Positions 39,214-52,823 of a stretch of 64,000 nt of DNA are shown here, in pieces; position 1 is the first letter of the stretch; every line of letters begins with the position of its first letter. The notes below the pieces were generated by a model, which did no database searches, was not told the DNA's origin, and was given only the letters and a program-made list of their open reading frames with translations. A program made the translations under genes and the position numbers. The stretch covers positions 27,407-91,406 of the forward strand of contig JAZARR010000062.1 of assembly GCA_037389465.1 (NCBI GenBank). The letters are read 5' to 3'. Origin of the DNA: Baylisascaris procyonis (taxonomy: Eukaryota > Nematoda > Chromadorea > Rhabditida > Ascarididae).

Positions 39214-41840
39214 ACGAGGTGATCCTTTAGATGATCGACTCGACGGTCGAAAACCGGAAGTAAGGAAAATTGTTCTTGTTTCGAAAGTAACATAAAATAT
39301 TCGGTTATTTGTTTACTCACTTGGTAATATTTTTGCAAATAGTCTTTGCCCATTTACTTGACGCATTCATAAATGCTTGCGAAGGTCAGCATCCATCCAT
39401 TAGTACAGGTAATACACGGAACGAGAGATGCTACAAGCGATGTTTTTAGGCCGTATTTAAACGAAAATTTAAACAAAGTTTTAGCGTATCTTTAGCGAAC
39501 CGAATCTACTTATACAAGGGAACACTCATTGAAAAGCTGGGAATTAGGCCGCCAAATAAAATTTCAAATTTTTTTTGATAATATGCTATCAGTAACAACA
39601 AATTTTTTTGGTTTTTTTCTCATGATGTCATTTTTTCTCACCCAAAATCCCACTTTTGCATATTTGGGTTAATAATCCCCAAATCCTCTTCCTCTCAGAT
39701 TTCAGGAATTTCAGGATTCGGCAATAGTTATTTCAAGATATAGATATAACAATAAAAACTTACAATTGACTCGAATATAATTTCCTTTTCAAACGCAACA
39801 CTTGGAATATTTTTAAATTCACCTCATTCTAATAATCCACTCCTTATATTCTTATCTAAAGGATATATGAAAGTGCAATATGAGTGACAAAATGCAAATA
39901 GAATTGCAATATTCTTTAATGCTTCTTATATCGATCCTATAATCTATCGAATTTCCCATTCAAAAATCATCGATGAATGTAATAAAAAACATTTTTATGC
40001 ATAACACATGAATATGCAAATTGATAGCACATATAAGAGCACTTTTTCTTGCGGAAAGCATTTAAATTTTCTCATCAGACGAATATCACAATGAAATGTA
40101 ATTTTTTTTTTTAATGCAAGCTCAGCTTTTGAATCGTTGAAGCAAACAACAAAAACCTCAATAATCGTAAAATTCAGGTAGAATTTCAAATTCGGTATAG
40201 GATTTAAAAAAAAAAAGATTAGCAAGTAAAATCCGTAAATTTTTCTTATTTTCGATTTGAGCGAAATTGTATTTCATCCTTCCACCAGCAAAGAAAATTA
40301 TAACAAAGACTGTAAATATTAGTCAACTGAAATTCCAATAATTAAATTTAGCATAAACTTTAACCACCTGAATTTTATAAGATGCAAAAATTTGGAAATG
40401 CCCGCGGGGCATTTTTTGAGATTCGTCTATTTATGATCATTTCTCACCATCGAACAACCGTAAAAAAAGCTACGATACGTCGTACCTGGGCTAATTACAA
40501 AATTATGAAAGATTCCCGATGAAAATGTTGGCAATTTTGGAAAGCGCATCGGAAAAATTGGGATCCCTTTTATGCGGCTCACAAATTATGGAACGAAAAC
40601 CAATCTAGAGCCAGAGTACCATAAACGGGTGATCGAATTCTCTTCCAAAGCGTTTTTTGTACTTACTAGCAAAATCATTGAAACTTTTTCGATGAGAATC
40701 TCTGAGATCAAAAAAAAAAAAAAAAATCAACAAATACCGCAGAAATGTGAACAAAAAATTCCACGAGTAAAGCAATGCAATACTGCTCTAATGAAACCTG
40801 TAATTGCATAAAAATGAAAGAAGATAAAATATTGAACATCAGATCAACAAAAAAAAATACAATATAAGATAAAAGGAAATAAATAATATGCGAGTAGTAA
40901 GCGTTTAGTGCTAAATGGACGAAAAGGACCAATAAGGATCCTCGTTGCTCATGCCTTATGTCATTTTTTACTCATTTCTATACTTTATCAATAATTAAAC
41001 TGAACGAAATTCTAATAAAATCACCAATGAGTAATAAAAATTTCTCAATAAAATATTTTAAAATATTTATAATCAAAACTTTTTGCAAATTATAGATTCT
41101 AATTGCACTAAGAACTTTAGAATTCTCTTTCCGATTAGAAATTTTGCTACAAATTTGCCGAGTTTTTGAATTTAAATTGGAATTTTGCACAAAAAAAAAA
41201 TCAATTAAAATCATGAAAATTCAAAGAAAAACGCATTCAATCAAGTCAAGCCTCGTTGTTCTATATTCTAATCATCGAAATTCTTTACAATGAAAGCTAA
41301 ATATCAATCAATATATCGCAGAAACATTTGTAAAAACTCCCATAGCATTTCAGTATAAACCGCAAGACACTACATCACACGATCACTACTCTATCCGATT
41401 CCTTTCCCCATCCATTGGCAGTAATGAAAGAAATGATGGCACAGCAAATAAAATAAAATCACCAATGTAAAAAAAAGAAATAAACCAAAATTAAAAATTA
41501 CAACAAAAAAATCCCTCAAAAAAAAAAAATTACAAATCATTCAATTCTCATTCAAAATTCACTAGAAGAAACTATATTGGCATCAAATACCAGTGTAATA
41601 ACAACAATTATAATACGTTCAATTTAAGAACAACAATAAAATATGCACAACCGTTTTGTTTAATATTTGAAAGTTCATATTGCATCTGTGAAGAATGCGA
41701 ATACGAATAATGTTATTGCTCTCTTCTGCTTATGCAAAGAAAAAGAAAATAATCCGTATTAAATGTGGCGTTGCATTTGAGTGATCGTTCAGTTGCTAAA
41801 CAAACATCTTCACCTTGATTCAGGTTAAGATTGAAAACGG
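39214..41840. other. Convergent intergenic region
   Basis: About 2.6 kb between the 3' ends of the PDI and KLHL18 genes. It is AT-rich with many poly-A and poly-T runs. An AATAAA at 39555-39560 could end the PDI transcript. I see no RNA gene, and no coding exon with credible splice sites, on either strand. Confidence -1.
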
Positions 41841-44800
41841 CTATAACATCTCCGGTGGTATTGGAATGACACCGATACCAACACCTCCTTCATGTGCTAC
41901 CATACTTGCCGCCAACGTCCAACTATCCTCCTCAACATTATAAGTTTCCATTGAACTCAAATTTGATATGCCATCGTAACTGAAAACAAACACAATATGC
42001 AAATGAGATGAAAGGAAAGCCAAAAAAGCATGAATATTGCCCGATTGAATCCCTCGCCGTTCCCTCCTCCCCTCCCCAATCCGTCTTTAATTAATACGTA
42101 GTTAAAATTTCTCAACTATGAGAGAATCTTCGAGAAAAATTTAAATGTTTCAATTACCGTTTGCAGTCTAATTAAAGCAATAATAAATTCCACCCTCGTA
42201 TCTATCGAAATCATCACAAATACAGCAGCTAAAAAATTTGAATTTTTTAATGCAATATTATGCAATGCAATCGGTGTAATGCAAACAGCAAATATTTCAC
42301 TTCCAAAACGCATTTTAAATAAACATAAAAGCGCGCAAAGTGCGCTGATATGATAGATATGCGCTTTTGCAGTCTCATTCTTCTAACCAACCGACTGCAC
42401 AAATTCACAACAATGAATTCAAATCTGTTTTCTTGCAAAATATATGCAAACTTAAGGGAAACTTTAAAAGGCTTATAATTGATGGATCAGTCTGTGAGTT
42501 GTGGAAAAAAGTTATCCAACTTTTTTTTGTAGTATTTGACTTCGAACTATTACCAAACAAATGGAGAGACATATATATACATATATAACGTCCCCATGCT
42601 AAGGTATGGAAATTAAGCAGGATAAACTGCTACGGCAAGTGGACAAACACTAAACAACTCAATACTTCATCATCGATAGCCGCCTCTCCTTCTCTCATTT
42701 CAATTCGGATCTGAATTTTTCACAGACCATTCCTTTATAAGGAAAAAAAAAAGTTTTAAAAGTGCATCCCCCTTCAAAGACAAACTGCAGCTTTCACACC
42801 TCCAATACTCTCAAACGACATTATTTTCTTGTTTATCGACTATAACGTTACCCGACTGCACCTCCATTTCATCTTTAAGAGTTGTGAATAATGGAAGATT
42901 TTAAAGGAATTGAGATTCAATCGGAAAGGAAGTCATTTTTCGGTTAAACTTTGAGGCAAACAAGAATAACCGCATATGAGGTAAACGCATAACTGCACAT
43001 ACATATAAATACATATGTACGTATATATACGTATATACACACATACCTATATATACTAATATATGTATGTACAAATGTGTACACATTTACATATCTCAAG
43101 TAAGAAAAAAGGATCAAAACAAACCCTGCGATAGCGTAAAGGATACCCGCATTCGAAACCAGAGAGACCCGACTTCGCTTGAGATGCATCGGCGAAAGTG
43201 GACTCCACTGATCCTTATCCGGATCATACACCTCCACACTCTTTAGAAATTGGCATCCATCGTATCTGAAAACCACCAATTAAAAACTTTATTTTTTTTT
43301 AAATTAAAATTGAAAATTCTCTCATACTTCAGCAAGATTAGCGATGCATTTCATATTTACAATAGTAAAGAGGAAAATATTTCCGGTTTTTAAAATACTA
43401 TTATCAAAAAAAAAAATTCATCATCACAAATAAAATATTTTTATAGAATTGCAAATCGACGAACCCTCCACATACATAAATTTTGCCGCGTAATGCAGCC
43501 GCACCAAGACGACATCGTTTACTACCCATCGGCTTCACTAGTTGCCAATCACCGGTCTCAACATTGAATCGCTCAACCGAATTGAATATCGACATCCCAT
43601 CATGACCACCGATCACTTAAACTTTATTAATATATAACATCACAATTCTTTTAGAAACTTGGTAAGCTTTTGCCTTTGCTCTTTCCATTAAGCTCAGTAC
43701 TCTATAATAAAAGTTTACAGATTAATGACCGATGGTTGAGAAGAAGCGTTGCATAAAAGGAAATATAATAATTAGGGTACAGCAAACGTGCCACCTACCC
43801 CGGACGCCACTTGGAAGAAAGCGTCACCGAAGTGGAACAGGGCGCAACGGGCACTATGGCATAGTTACTCAAAAGCCAAAGATTATAATCTTGGATAGGG
43901 ATGTAAATCCAACGCTTATCATAGCAGCTAATCCCGTAGATACGCTCATCACAGCGTAGCATGAACTGCTTAGAACGCATGTTAGCCGAATGAACTCATT
44001 TTATATATCCTATTCTAACTAAACATCAAGGAGTCGACGCCGTCCTTACACGATCGCAACAGAAATCAGTACTAGTTATGATGGTTTCCACTATGAAAAC
44101 ACGAATACAGCAATTTTTTCATCGACCTTTCAAAGCGCCTAAAGCTGATACTGTTCAACCGTATTCAAACATAGGCATGCATTGACGATGTTGACAGCAT
44201 TGATGTATCGCTTCTAATAAAGCAACAAAATGAAAACACTAACAGAAAATAATAAAAGATACCCACCATAAATGTAGTTATCGATGACAGCAATTCCTGC
44301 CGCTGAGCGTAATCTATGCATCGGTGTTGTCATTGACCATCGATCGGTTATCGCATTGTACACTTCAACTGACGATAAAGAGCTGATACCATCATAGCCA
44401 CCACATACATATAGACGCTCATTTATAACCGCCGCACCAAGAGCCGATCGTTTATTTGTTAGTGGGCAAACCTGTTATGACAACGGTGCATCGCTATTTA
44501 TGAATATTCAAAACAAGAGGAAGGAAAAATTCAGAGACGAAAAAAAATTGAAACCTCTCTCATAAAAAAAGTTCCGTTTCCTCCATCCCACTCCCTCTTT
44601 TTCAAACAATTTTGGACTTTCAGTCACTGAAGTCTTTCATTGAGATTCGGAATGGCGTTGTCCATCTACACTCAATAAAACATATGGAAATATGCTCTCA
44701 CAGAGCGAAACTGAACATAACCTCCGATACAATAAAATATGCTTAACAAAACAACACCCACCCAAGAGTAATTCAACATATAAGCAGCAGAAATTTAGAC

Positions 44801-47800
44801 TATCCCACCCTTCAAACAACTGTTACATTCTTTTAAAGACTGCTAAAACGGATGCAAACAAACAAATAAAAATAAAAAATCGCTTCACCTCTTTCCATTT
44901 GCTTGTTTCTGGATCGAACACTTCAACGGTTCTTAGTCTATCATGCCCATTAAAACCACCAATTGCATACAATTGACGATTCATTACAGCAACACCAACG
45001 CGAGAACGAATAGAATTCATTGGTTGTACACATGACCATTTGCCTGAACGGTAGCCAATTTGGATGTCTTTCTTGAATATGGCTCACTTTAATTTGTTGC
45101 AAACCACATCGAGCATCGAGCACAACGCACCCATTAGCAACAATCCCTACGTATCTACATTCCTCAATATCCATCATCACCCATCATAAATAGGGCCGTC
45201 ATGATGGAGAATATTTTTAAAAAAAGAGCCGTGGTTGCCGTTTCCTGAAATTCGGGAACTACATAGCATCTAAGCTTCAGTCCATTCATCAGCGCCCAAC
45301 TAAATAACAGAACATAAAACATACAACAAAAATTAAAATGATTGTTTATGGTAAGGGGATTATATGTTCGATAAAGCATCATGATGGCTATTAGCTAGGC
45401 TATGAATGCAAACCTGTAGTTGGATCGAACATTTCCACAGTTGAGAGTGAATCGCCAGTATTTGTTAGACCACCCACTGCAAATATAAGCCCGGGTACAT
45501 CATAGCAGCAACGCTGCTTTGTTCTGCAAAAAAAGCAATTAGGTCCTTCTTCAACAAAACAACCTCATAAACAATTCTGCACTCTTGCTTAAACGAATCG
45601 CGACCGCATTTTACACAGGTCCGTTCAATAAACGCCCATTGAACTAAGCCATCAGAGATAAGGCTTTCAAGTTTCAAATTTAGGGAGTAGATCGCATGCT
45701 CACCTCAGGTCAACGACCATACAAACCCTCCTCTCATATAAAACATTCCCTGCAACAGGGTACCAAAGGTTTCGCAAGAGATGGTAAGGTGAGATGAGGT
45801 CTCAAGATACGTGCGAAGCAGATCCCAGATCTGTCGTTATCAATACTACCATTAAACTGACTCCACTCACAAATTATAAGTGCACATCTCAAAGTGGGAA
45901 AATATAGTTAAATTGAAAAAAAAAAACTTTCAAAAATTAAAAGTAATATAAAAATACCTGAACGTTTTCATAAGGTGTCTTCTTTCGGGCATGAGGTGAT
46001 AGTCCTTTGCCTCATCCACGAGGTCTCGGCAACTTAGGCTCTTACGAATGATCGAATGTGATGCAACTTGATCGGTGAGGAAATGAGGTTTCAATAATGG
46101 TAAGCGCACCGCTCTTAATATCCTGGAAAGTACAATGGCAATGTAAGCCGCAAAAGGCCAACTAAACAGTTATTGATGACATCATTATATCTATAATATG
46201 CAAAAGTAGAAAATTCTCGTATCTAGGTGAGAGGAAGTATAAGCACAGCACAGCATAACACAATGCTTAAACTTTCCCATAAAAATACCATCTTTTGTCT
46301 CAAAGAAAAGTCTCTCTTTCGTTGACTAAAAAATTCAATCACACAAAAATCATACCTAGCAGAGTATTGCTCTCGATCTGGATCATGTTCTAACCATCTC
46401 ATCGCTGCCTCAAATATTTGCTCCTCACTCTCGACAAAAATCTCATCTCTATTGAGTATCGGCGATAGCTCATCTATTGAAAGTGCCAAATATTCCTCTC
46501 CTTGGGATACTTGCATGAAATGTTTATGCAAATAACGATCTGAAATCAACACCATACCAATATTGCATAAACATCGACTACAACTATTGGACATGAAAGT
46601 GAATATTTCTGTTAGAGAGGAAGGAATTCAGAAATCTTTCTCTGTATTCAACGCATTTCACACTATTTTTACTGTATTTTTCTTTTCACTCTCTCATTAT
46701 TTCCTATCTTTTTCCCAAATAGAACTGCAAAACTTTCGAGGTGACGTTTACCTCTCTTTCTTCCATCATCTCCTTCCCTTTGGCTTCCACTGTCTGCTAA
46801 ATGGGAGAGAAAAGGAGAGGAGGGATGCAACTTTACTTGCTACACATCATTCAGTACCGATGTGCCTTTCACGTATCGCGTATCGAGATAATAAATCAAA
46901 AACAAAAGGCTTAAATATAAATGCGAAATGTAATATGCTATGAAATATGTAAATTAGCTGCTCCAAAATATTCCCTTTAAATTAATATCAACTGCCCCGG
47001 TGAATATTCCACAACAACATCCTTCATCAACTTGGAACAAGAAGAAAAATTTCACTTATTTCTACCACTCCTCTCCCCAAAAGCATTACTAACGCAGGAA
47101 ACTATTGTCTTATAAAACTGCAAATATTGGACGAGAAACATAACGCAGGTAATAGATACCTTATAAAATTTCAAGTATAAAACAGGTAACCATTACCTTA
47201 TAAAACTGCTTGAATTCAACTATACTAAGAGAAGCAACTGTCAAAATAAGCGAAACTTCTGCAAAAATCTTTTAAAAAAACAATTACCTGCAGAAAGAAC
47301 CAACGATACACAACCGAGAGCCATTGCAAAAGAACGAATCCCAAGCACATTTTGACTTTGAAGTCTGCATTGCAAGAATCTACAGCATTCGTCCACTATG
47401 GTGTTCAATTGAAGGAAATTAGCCGCTTGCATAATATTCTGTACATTTGCATTCGTTATACGTACTCGACCCGTATATGCAAATGCAATCAATTGCTCCA
47501 ATGTATCGGCATCAAATTCTATATTAAATAAATTTTTAATTATCCAATTTTTTATAGAAAAGTTGAGTGCCGCAATAAACTTCAACTAAAGAATCATCTC
47601 AATAAATAAACACATACTGTTATAGCTTATAACTTGCTAAATATATAAAATTATTCTTTAAGACGACAGTCTCTAACCTCGGAGAGCAACATGAGATTTG
47701 ATGCTAATCAACTACTGGAGTGCTCAATAATCCCGATAATCCCAAAACTTCAAAACTTCTTCAGGTGGAACATTTCCATAACAAATACCTTCCTAATATA

Positions 47801-49148
47801 GTTTTCCTGATACACACCTCCACCTCAAACATTTCCAAGTGCATCTATATCCATCAGCCGAATAATCCAATTCCATACAAAAGCACAAGAAAATCCCTGG
47901 ATATAACCGTTACAATCTACAAGAAATGGGCTATAATTGGACCATAAACAGTAGAAAGGAAAGAGCGGATAGTCTCAGCAACCTAACTAAAACATTCGAA
48001 CCGGTCCTCAAAATCAACAAGACGTTGAAGAGGAAGTCGAGGGGGGAAGGGAGAGGGAAAGGGAGGAGGGATGGGTGGGGAGAGGGGAATGGGTCGCAGG
48101 ATCATTCTATTCCATCGCAGTCGCATGCTTGCTGGATATTTCCAAATAAAATAAAAACCAACACAATAAATTATCTTCGTTCACTATAAAGTCGAATAAA
48201 TATATTGTAAAAAAGGTGAAATAATATACCTTGAAGGTGAACTTCCTTCTGTTGGCATTCAGCCATCTCTGCAGTGAACATCGCTCGGAAATATGGTATT
48301 GTTGCTGCCAAAACAACGCGATGTGCACTAAATCTGAAACTATATTGCTTTCATAATCATTTACCAACAATCCTAATCAGATATAAACAAACTTTATTTA
48401 AATATAAAAATACAAAACTATAATATCATAGACACCTCTTGAATATAAGGCAGTCATCTGTCGTAAAGCTGAACATCGTAACTCACTGTTTACAAGCCCA
48501 GGGCTTATAGCATTTGCAACATTTGAAGATGATATACGCACAGAAATGAGTTCAAGGAAACGAATTAATTTAAAAACTTGAAATGAAACTAAGAGAAAAG
48601 CAAAAGATAGATACTTATGCATCCCATTAACCTAACCAACCCGCTTCATTTGCAAGCAACAAATAATAAAGTTTACAGAATGCTGCTTTAATTTTCAATT
48701 GACCTCTGCACTTAAAGAAATCTATAAGCCTAATTCCCCTATAATCTCAACGGGTAAAATGAAAATCTGAATGGGCATAAAACCTGTGGAATTTTTTTTG
48801 GCATCTTTAAATATCTGCACTTTTCTTTGAAGATCATCGGAAAATATTAAACTTAATATGAAGACAATTCAACAACGTAGATTATAACTATTAAATTCCC
48901 CAATTATAATGCTAATAACCACAAAAAAAAGATAAAAGTAAATGAAAAAATAAAAATAAAGTTTTATAGATATAATTACTCTACCTAAATCCATTAGCGG
49001 TGAGTATGACATCACAAAGTTTGCCAGCACGACGAATCTCATCGAAATTTGGGAAAGCACTCGCAGCAAGAGACGCACCACATTCGAATACCACTGCCTC
49101 ATCGTCATCTTCATCACACATCGTTAGCAATGCTTTAATAAAACTCAT
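41841..49148 (-). CDS. KLHL18: KLHL18-type BTB-BACK-Kelch protein, complete, 582 aa
   Basis: Eleven exons on the minus strand: 49148-48985, 48333-48230, 47518-47288, 46539-46356, 46122-45958, 45523-45414, 45043-44889, 44471-44267, 43615-43465, 43265-43125, 41979-41841. All phases agree; 1749 nt gives 582 aa plus stop, against about 574 aa for human KLHL18. The BTB domain (about 35-145) includes [11 protein letters not shown] and [19 protein letters not shown] (about 150-255) includes [35 protein letters not shown] follows. Six kelch repeats carry GG doublets, Tyr and Trp, ending at [12 protein letters not shown], which is characteristic of KLHL18. Such proteins recruit substrates to CUL3-RBX1 ubiquitin ligase; KLHL18 is known to target Aurora A for mitotic entry. 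The start ATG directly follows a CACAG acceptor. The exon 10 donor (GG|GTTTG) splits a kelch glycine pair. Confidence in family is very high and in 1:1 orthology good. Confidence -1.
42990..43090. repeat. Alternating purine-pyrimidine (TA/CA/GTA) tract
   Basis: About 100 bases of ACATACATAT, GTATATATACGTATATAC and related words just downstream of KLHL18 exon 10, in the intron. Several short palindromes (ACGTATATACGT type) overlap. It may form cruciform or Z-like DNA; otherwise no function is apparent. Confidence -1.
43770..43985. other. GC-richer block inside a KLHL18 intron
   Basis: Within the intron between exons 44471-44267 and 43615-43465, sequence around 43785-43860 is far richer in G and C than its surroundings. 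It contains inverted words (CCACTT with AAGTGG, GTGCC with GGGCAC). Open frames span it on both strands, with no recognised product. It may be an old mobile-element fragment or a structured RNA; I cannot decide. Confidence -1.
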
Positions 49149-49150
49149 CT
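49149..49150 (-). other. Candidate trans-splice acceptor for KLHL18
   Basis: TTGTCACAG immediately precedes the initiator ATG, so the first coding exon begins exactly at the start codon. This fits either spliced-leader addition or a non-coding upstream exon. Upstream in-frame TTG codons exist but no earlier ATG. Confidence -1.
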
Positions 49151-51259
49151 GTGACAATTTACCTGGCCAAGGTAACAATTAGGTGACACCATATGGATAG
49201 CTCTATGTTCCATTCGTATCGCTAAGTTGTCGCCACTGGTGATGTTCTAATATTACCTTTTTTTTTCAATTTTTTTCACACAACATCAGTCAAAAATGCT
49301 GATAAAGTGTTTCTTTTTTTTGTTCGTAGAAAAAAAAGCACTGAACGGATGCAATGAACATGATTTTCTCTGTGTTACTTAATTCTAGGCTCTTATAGGC
49401 TCCGATGGAGCTAGCATCCTTGAAAGGACACCAAAAGAAATCACGGTAGTACCTTCACTGACATCCCATAAATTCTATTTAAAGCTTTATGTCATTTCCT
49501 TTTCTTCTTTTATTCCGTTAAGTAAACTGTGTATCAATCGCCGTCTTTTTTTCCATTTTAGTGAGAACGAATAAACTCAATAACAAAAAATGCCGTCATA
49601 TTTAAATACGCACCCCCCAGTTTTACATACTTATATTTTACAATAGCTTATTTATTATATATGCAAATTTTCAAGCTCATAGCTATGTTTTCGTGAAAGT
49701 TTTAACTCAAATATCACCAACCGTTCCGCTTTCTTGCCCTCTGATCCCGTTTTCTCCGATCGAATTCTTTCATAACTGCGAACGCTTCGTAAAAATTAGC
49801 CTTGATCAGACTACATCATATAGGTCATCTAGTATTCATATAAACGACTTCAAAAAAGTCTCAATTTTCTGTGCCACATTCCAAATTGATCTACTACTAC
49901 ATTTTGATCTTTTAAAGAAAACTAGCTTTGAATATCAATAGCTCAGAGTACTGTAGAAGATAACAAACAACAAATGGAAATTAAATCACTTAATTAAATT
50001 AAAATTTAAAAATATAAAAAAAAACTTCAAAAATGAAAAGCTATTCCAAAAGTGCACTCAACGGAAATAAGCCAACGAAAGTGGGCATGAGCTCATTCGC
50101 TTTTCCTCTCGCAAAACGCAATTCAACTCATTGCAATCAAACAGTAAATTACCTTATCGATAAACAAACTCACATATATAACGTTTTGTATCATCGGTTG
50201 CCATTATATAGCAGTGATTAATTGTGGATTAGAAACGAGTTGATCCACCGTTAACGAAACGAAAAATCCGATCCCGGCAATCGCACCACCAACGAATGCA
50301 ACAACGACTCTAATTTGAGTGGTATTCATTATGCACAAAGCTCGCAACCCTCACTACAGCGACACGAATACGAATAACATGGAATGACGTTGCTGCGAAA
50401 TAAAACGACGCCAACGCCTGACCTATTGTAGAATGTTTTAGAACCTATTGTGCACGTCAGCAATTACAGCAAGCGCTGCGTGGGCGTCGTTTTATCCACA
50501 TCCGAATTGAGAGACACATAATACTGCTAATGTACTTGGTTTCGAAACCACGAGAGGATAACAACAGACTTGCTAAATCGAGGCGAAATGTGGATGCAAC
50601 ATCTCAGTTAAAACGTCTCAGTCAAGCATTTCTAGCTTGTAGTGGAAAGTGGCGCAAATGTCTGAGGTGCTGAAAATTTTTCTAGTTCCTCTCCTTCGGT
50701 CTTAAAATATCTTCCTGTGCAAGACCGCATACCATATTATCCCTCATACATAGATAATCAACTATATTCCAACTACTTGTTTTCCAACCTTAAAATTTCA
50801 TCACGTTTTTAAGAATGTTATATTAAAACTGCAAAAGCTAGCAGCAAACCGGACATTCATGATTGATTAACGATTCGACATCGTTGTCGTTGTATGGGAG
50901 GCATTCCTCATAGAATTTAAATAATACCCCCTCACCCTTCCCCCCCCCCCCACTCCCCCACACACACCTCACAACTCCTCACCTGTTTCTATCATTAATA
51001 CCAAAGCAATTACTTAGCGTTCACTACTTCCATATTATCTAAAGCAATCAAATCAGTGATAAGTTATGCTATTCATAAATTATTATTGTAGAGGGGGATA
51101 TATTTGTTTCAGATTACTTAGGCCATATACATTGACAATTCTAATCTATACTTTTACTTTATTTTGGCGTAAATTTTTATTAAAACTATATCTGCACTAA
51201 AGCACTAAATGAAGAATAACACAAGCATCTTGCTTATATGAGATCAAATAGATAGAAGC

Positions 51260-52823
51260 GGGTACGTCTACGAATGCCCGATCATAGGTACGTCTACGAG
51301 TACCCGATCATAGGTACGTCTACGAGTACCCGATCATAGGTACGTCTACGAGTACCCGATTATAGCTACGTCTACGAGTATCATAGGTACGTCTACGAGT
51401 ACCCGATCATAGGTACGTCTACGAGTATCATAGGTACGTCTACGAGTATCATAGGTACGTTCACGAGTACCCGATCATAGGTATGTCTACGGGTACCCGA
51501 TTATAGGTACGTCTACAAGTACCCGACCATAGGTACGTCTACGAGTACCCGATCATAGGTACGTCTACGAGAACCCGATCATAGGTACGTCTACGAGTAT
51601 CATAGGTACGTCTACGAGTATCATAGGTACGTCCACGAGTACCCGATTATAGGTACGTCTACGGGTACCCGATTATAGGTACGTCTACAAATACCCGATC
51701 ATAGGTACGTCTACGAGTACCCGATCATACGTACGTCTACGAGTACCCGATCACAGTTACGTCTACGAGTATCATAGGTACGCCTTTGAGTATGATAGGT
51801 ACGTCTACGAGTACCCGATCATAGGCACGTCTACGAGTACCCGATTATAGCTACGTCTACGAGTATCATAGGTACGTCTACGAGTACCCGATCATAGGTA
51901 CGTCTACGAGTACCCGATCATAGGTACGTCTACGAGTATCATAGGTACGTCTACGAGTACCCGATCACAGGTACGTCTACGAATATCATAGGTACGTCTT
52001 TGAGTATGATAGGTACGTCTACGAGTACCCGATCATAGGTACGTCTACGAGTACCCGATCATAGGTACGTCTACGAGTACCCGATTATAGCTACGTCTAC
52101 GAGTATCATAGGTACGTCTACGAGTACCCGATCATAGGTACGTCTACGAGTACCCGATCATAGGTACGTCTACAAATACCCGACCATAGGTACGTCTACG
52201 AGTACCCGATCATACGTACGTCTACGAGTACCCGATCATAGGTACGTCTACGAGTACCCGATTATAGCTACGTCTACGAGTATCATAGGTACGTCCACGA
52301 GTACCCGATCATAGGTATGTCTACGAGTACCCGATTATAGCTACGCCTACAAATACCCGATCATAGGTACGTCTACGAGTACCCGATCACAGGTACGTCT
52401 ACGAGTATCATAGGTACGTCTTTGAGTATGATAGGTACGTCTACGAGTACCCGATCATAGGTACGTCTACAAGTACCCGACCATAGGTACGTCTACGAGT
52501 ATCATAGGTACGTCTAAGAGTACCCGATCATAATTACGTCTACGAGTACCCGATCACAGGTACGTCTACGAGTATCATAGGTACGTCTTTGAGTATGATA
52601 GGTACGTCTACGAGTACCCGATCATAGGTACGTCTACGAGTACCCGATTATAGGTACGTCTACGAGTATCATAGGTACGTCTACGAGTACCCGATCATAG
52701 GTACGTCTACGAGTACCCGATCATAGGTACGTCTACGAGTACCCGATCACAGTACGTCTACGAGTATCATAGGTACGTCTACGAGTACCCCATCATAGGT
52801 ACGTCTACGAATATCCCATTATA
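51260..52823. repeat. Minisatellite, ~1.56 kb, mixed 26-bp and 21-bp units
   Basis: Over sixty head-to-tail units share the core TAGGTACGTCTACGAGTA, followed either by CCCGATCA (26-bp unit) or by TCA (21-bp unit). The short form equals the long one minus the five bases CCCGA. Variants (TTATAGC, CCATAGG, CTTTGAGTATGA) recur in the same order several times, which points to higher-order duplications of multi-unit blocks. It is much richer in G and C than the flanks. There is no unique spacer sequence, so it is not CRISPR-like, and no protein-like frame persists because unit lengths vary. Confidence -1.

Noticed and set aside
48398..48622. Open frame in the first KLHL18 intron that looks partly coding
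   Set aside because: Exons 49148-48985 and 48333-48230 join exactly in phase and match the BTB domain without it; inserting it would break the fold.
51260..52823. CRISPR-like array
   Set aside because: Units are contiguous with no unique spacers, and the host is eukaryotic; it is a minisatellite.
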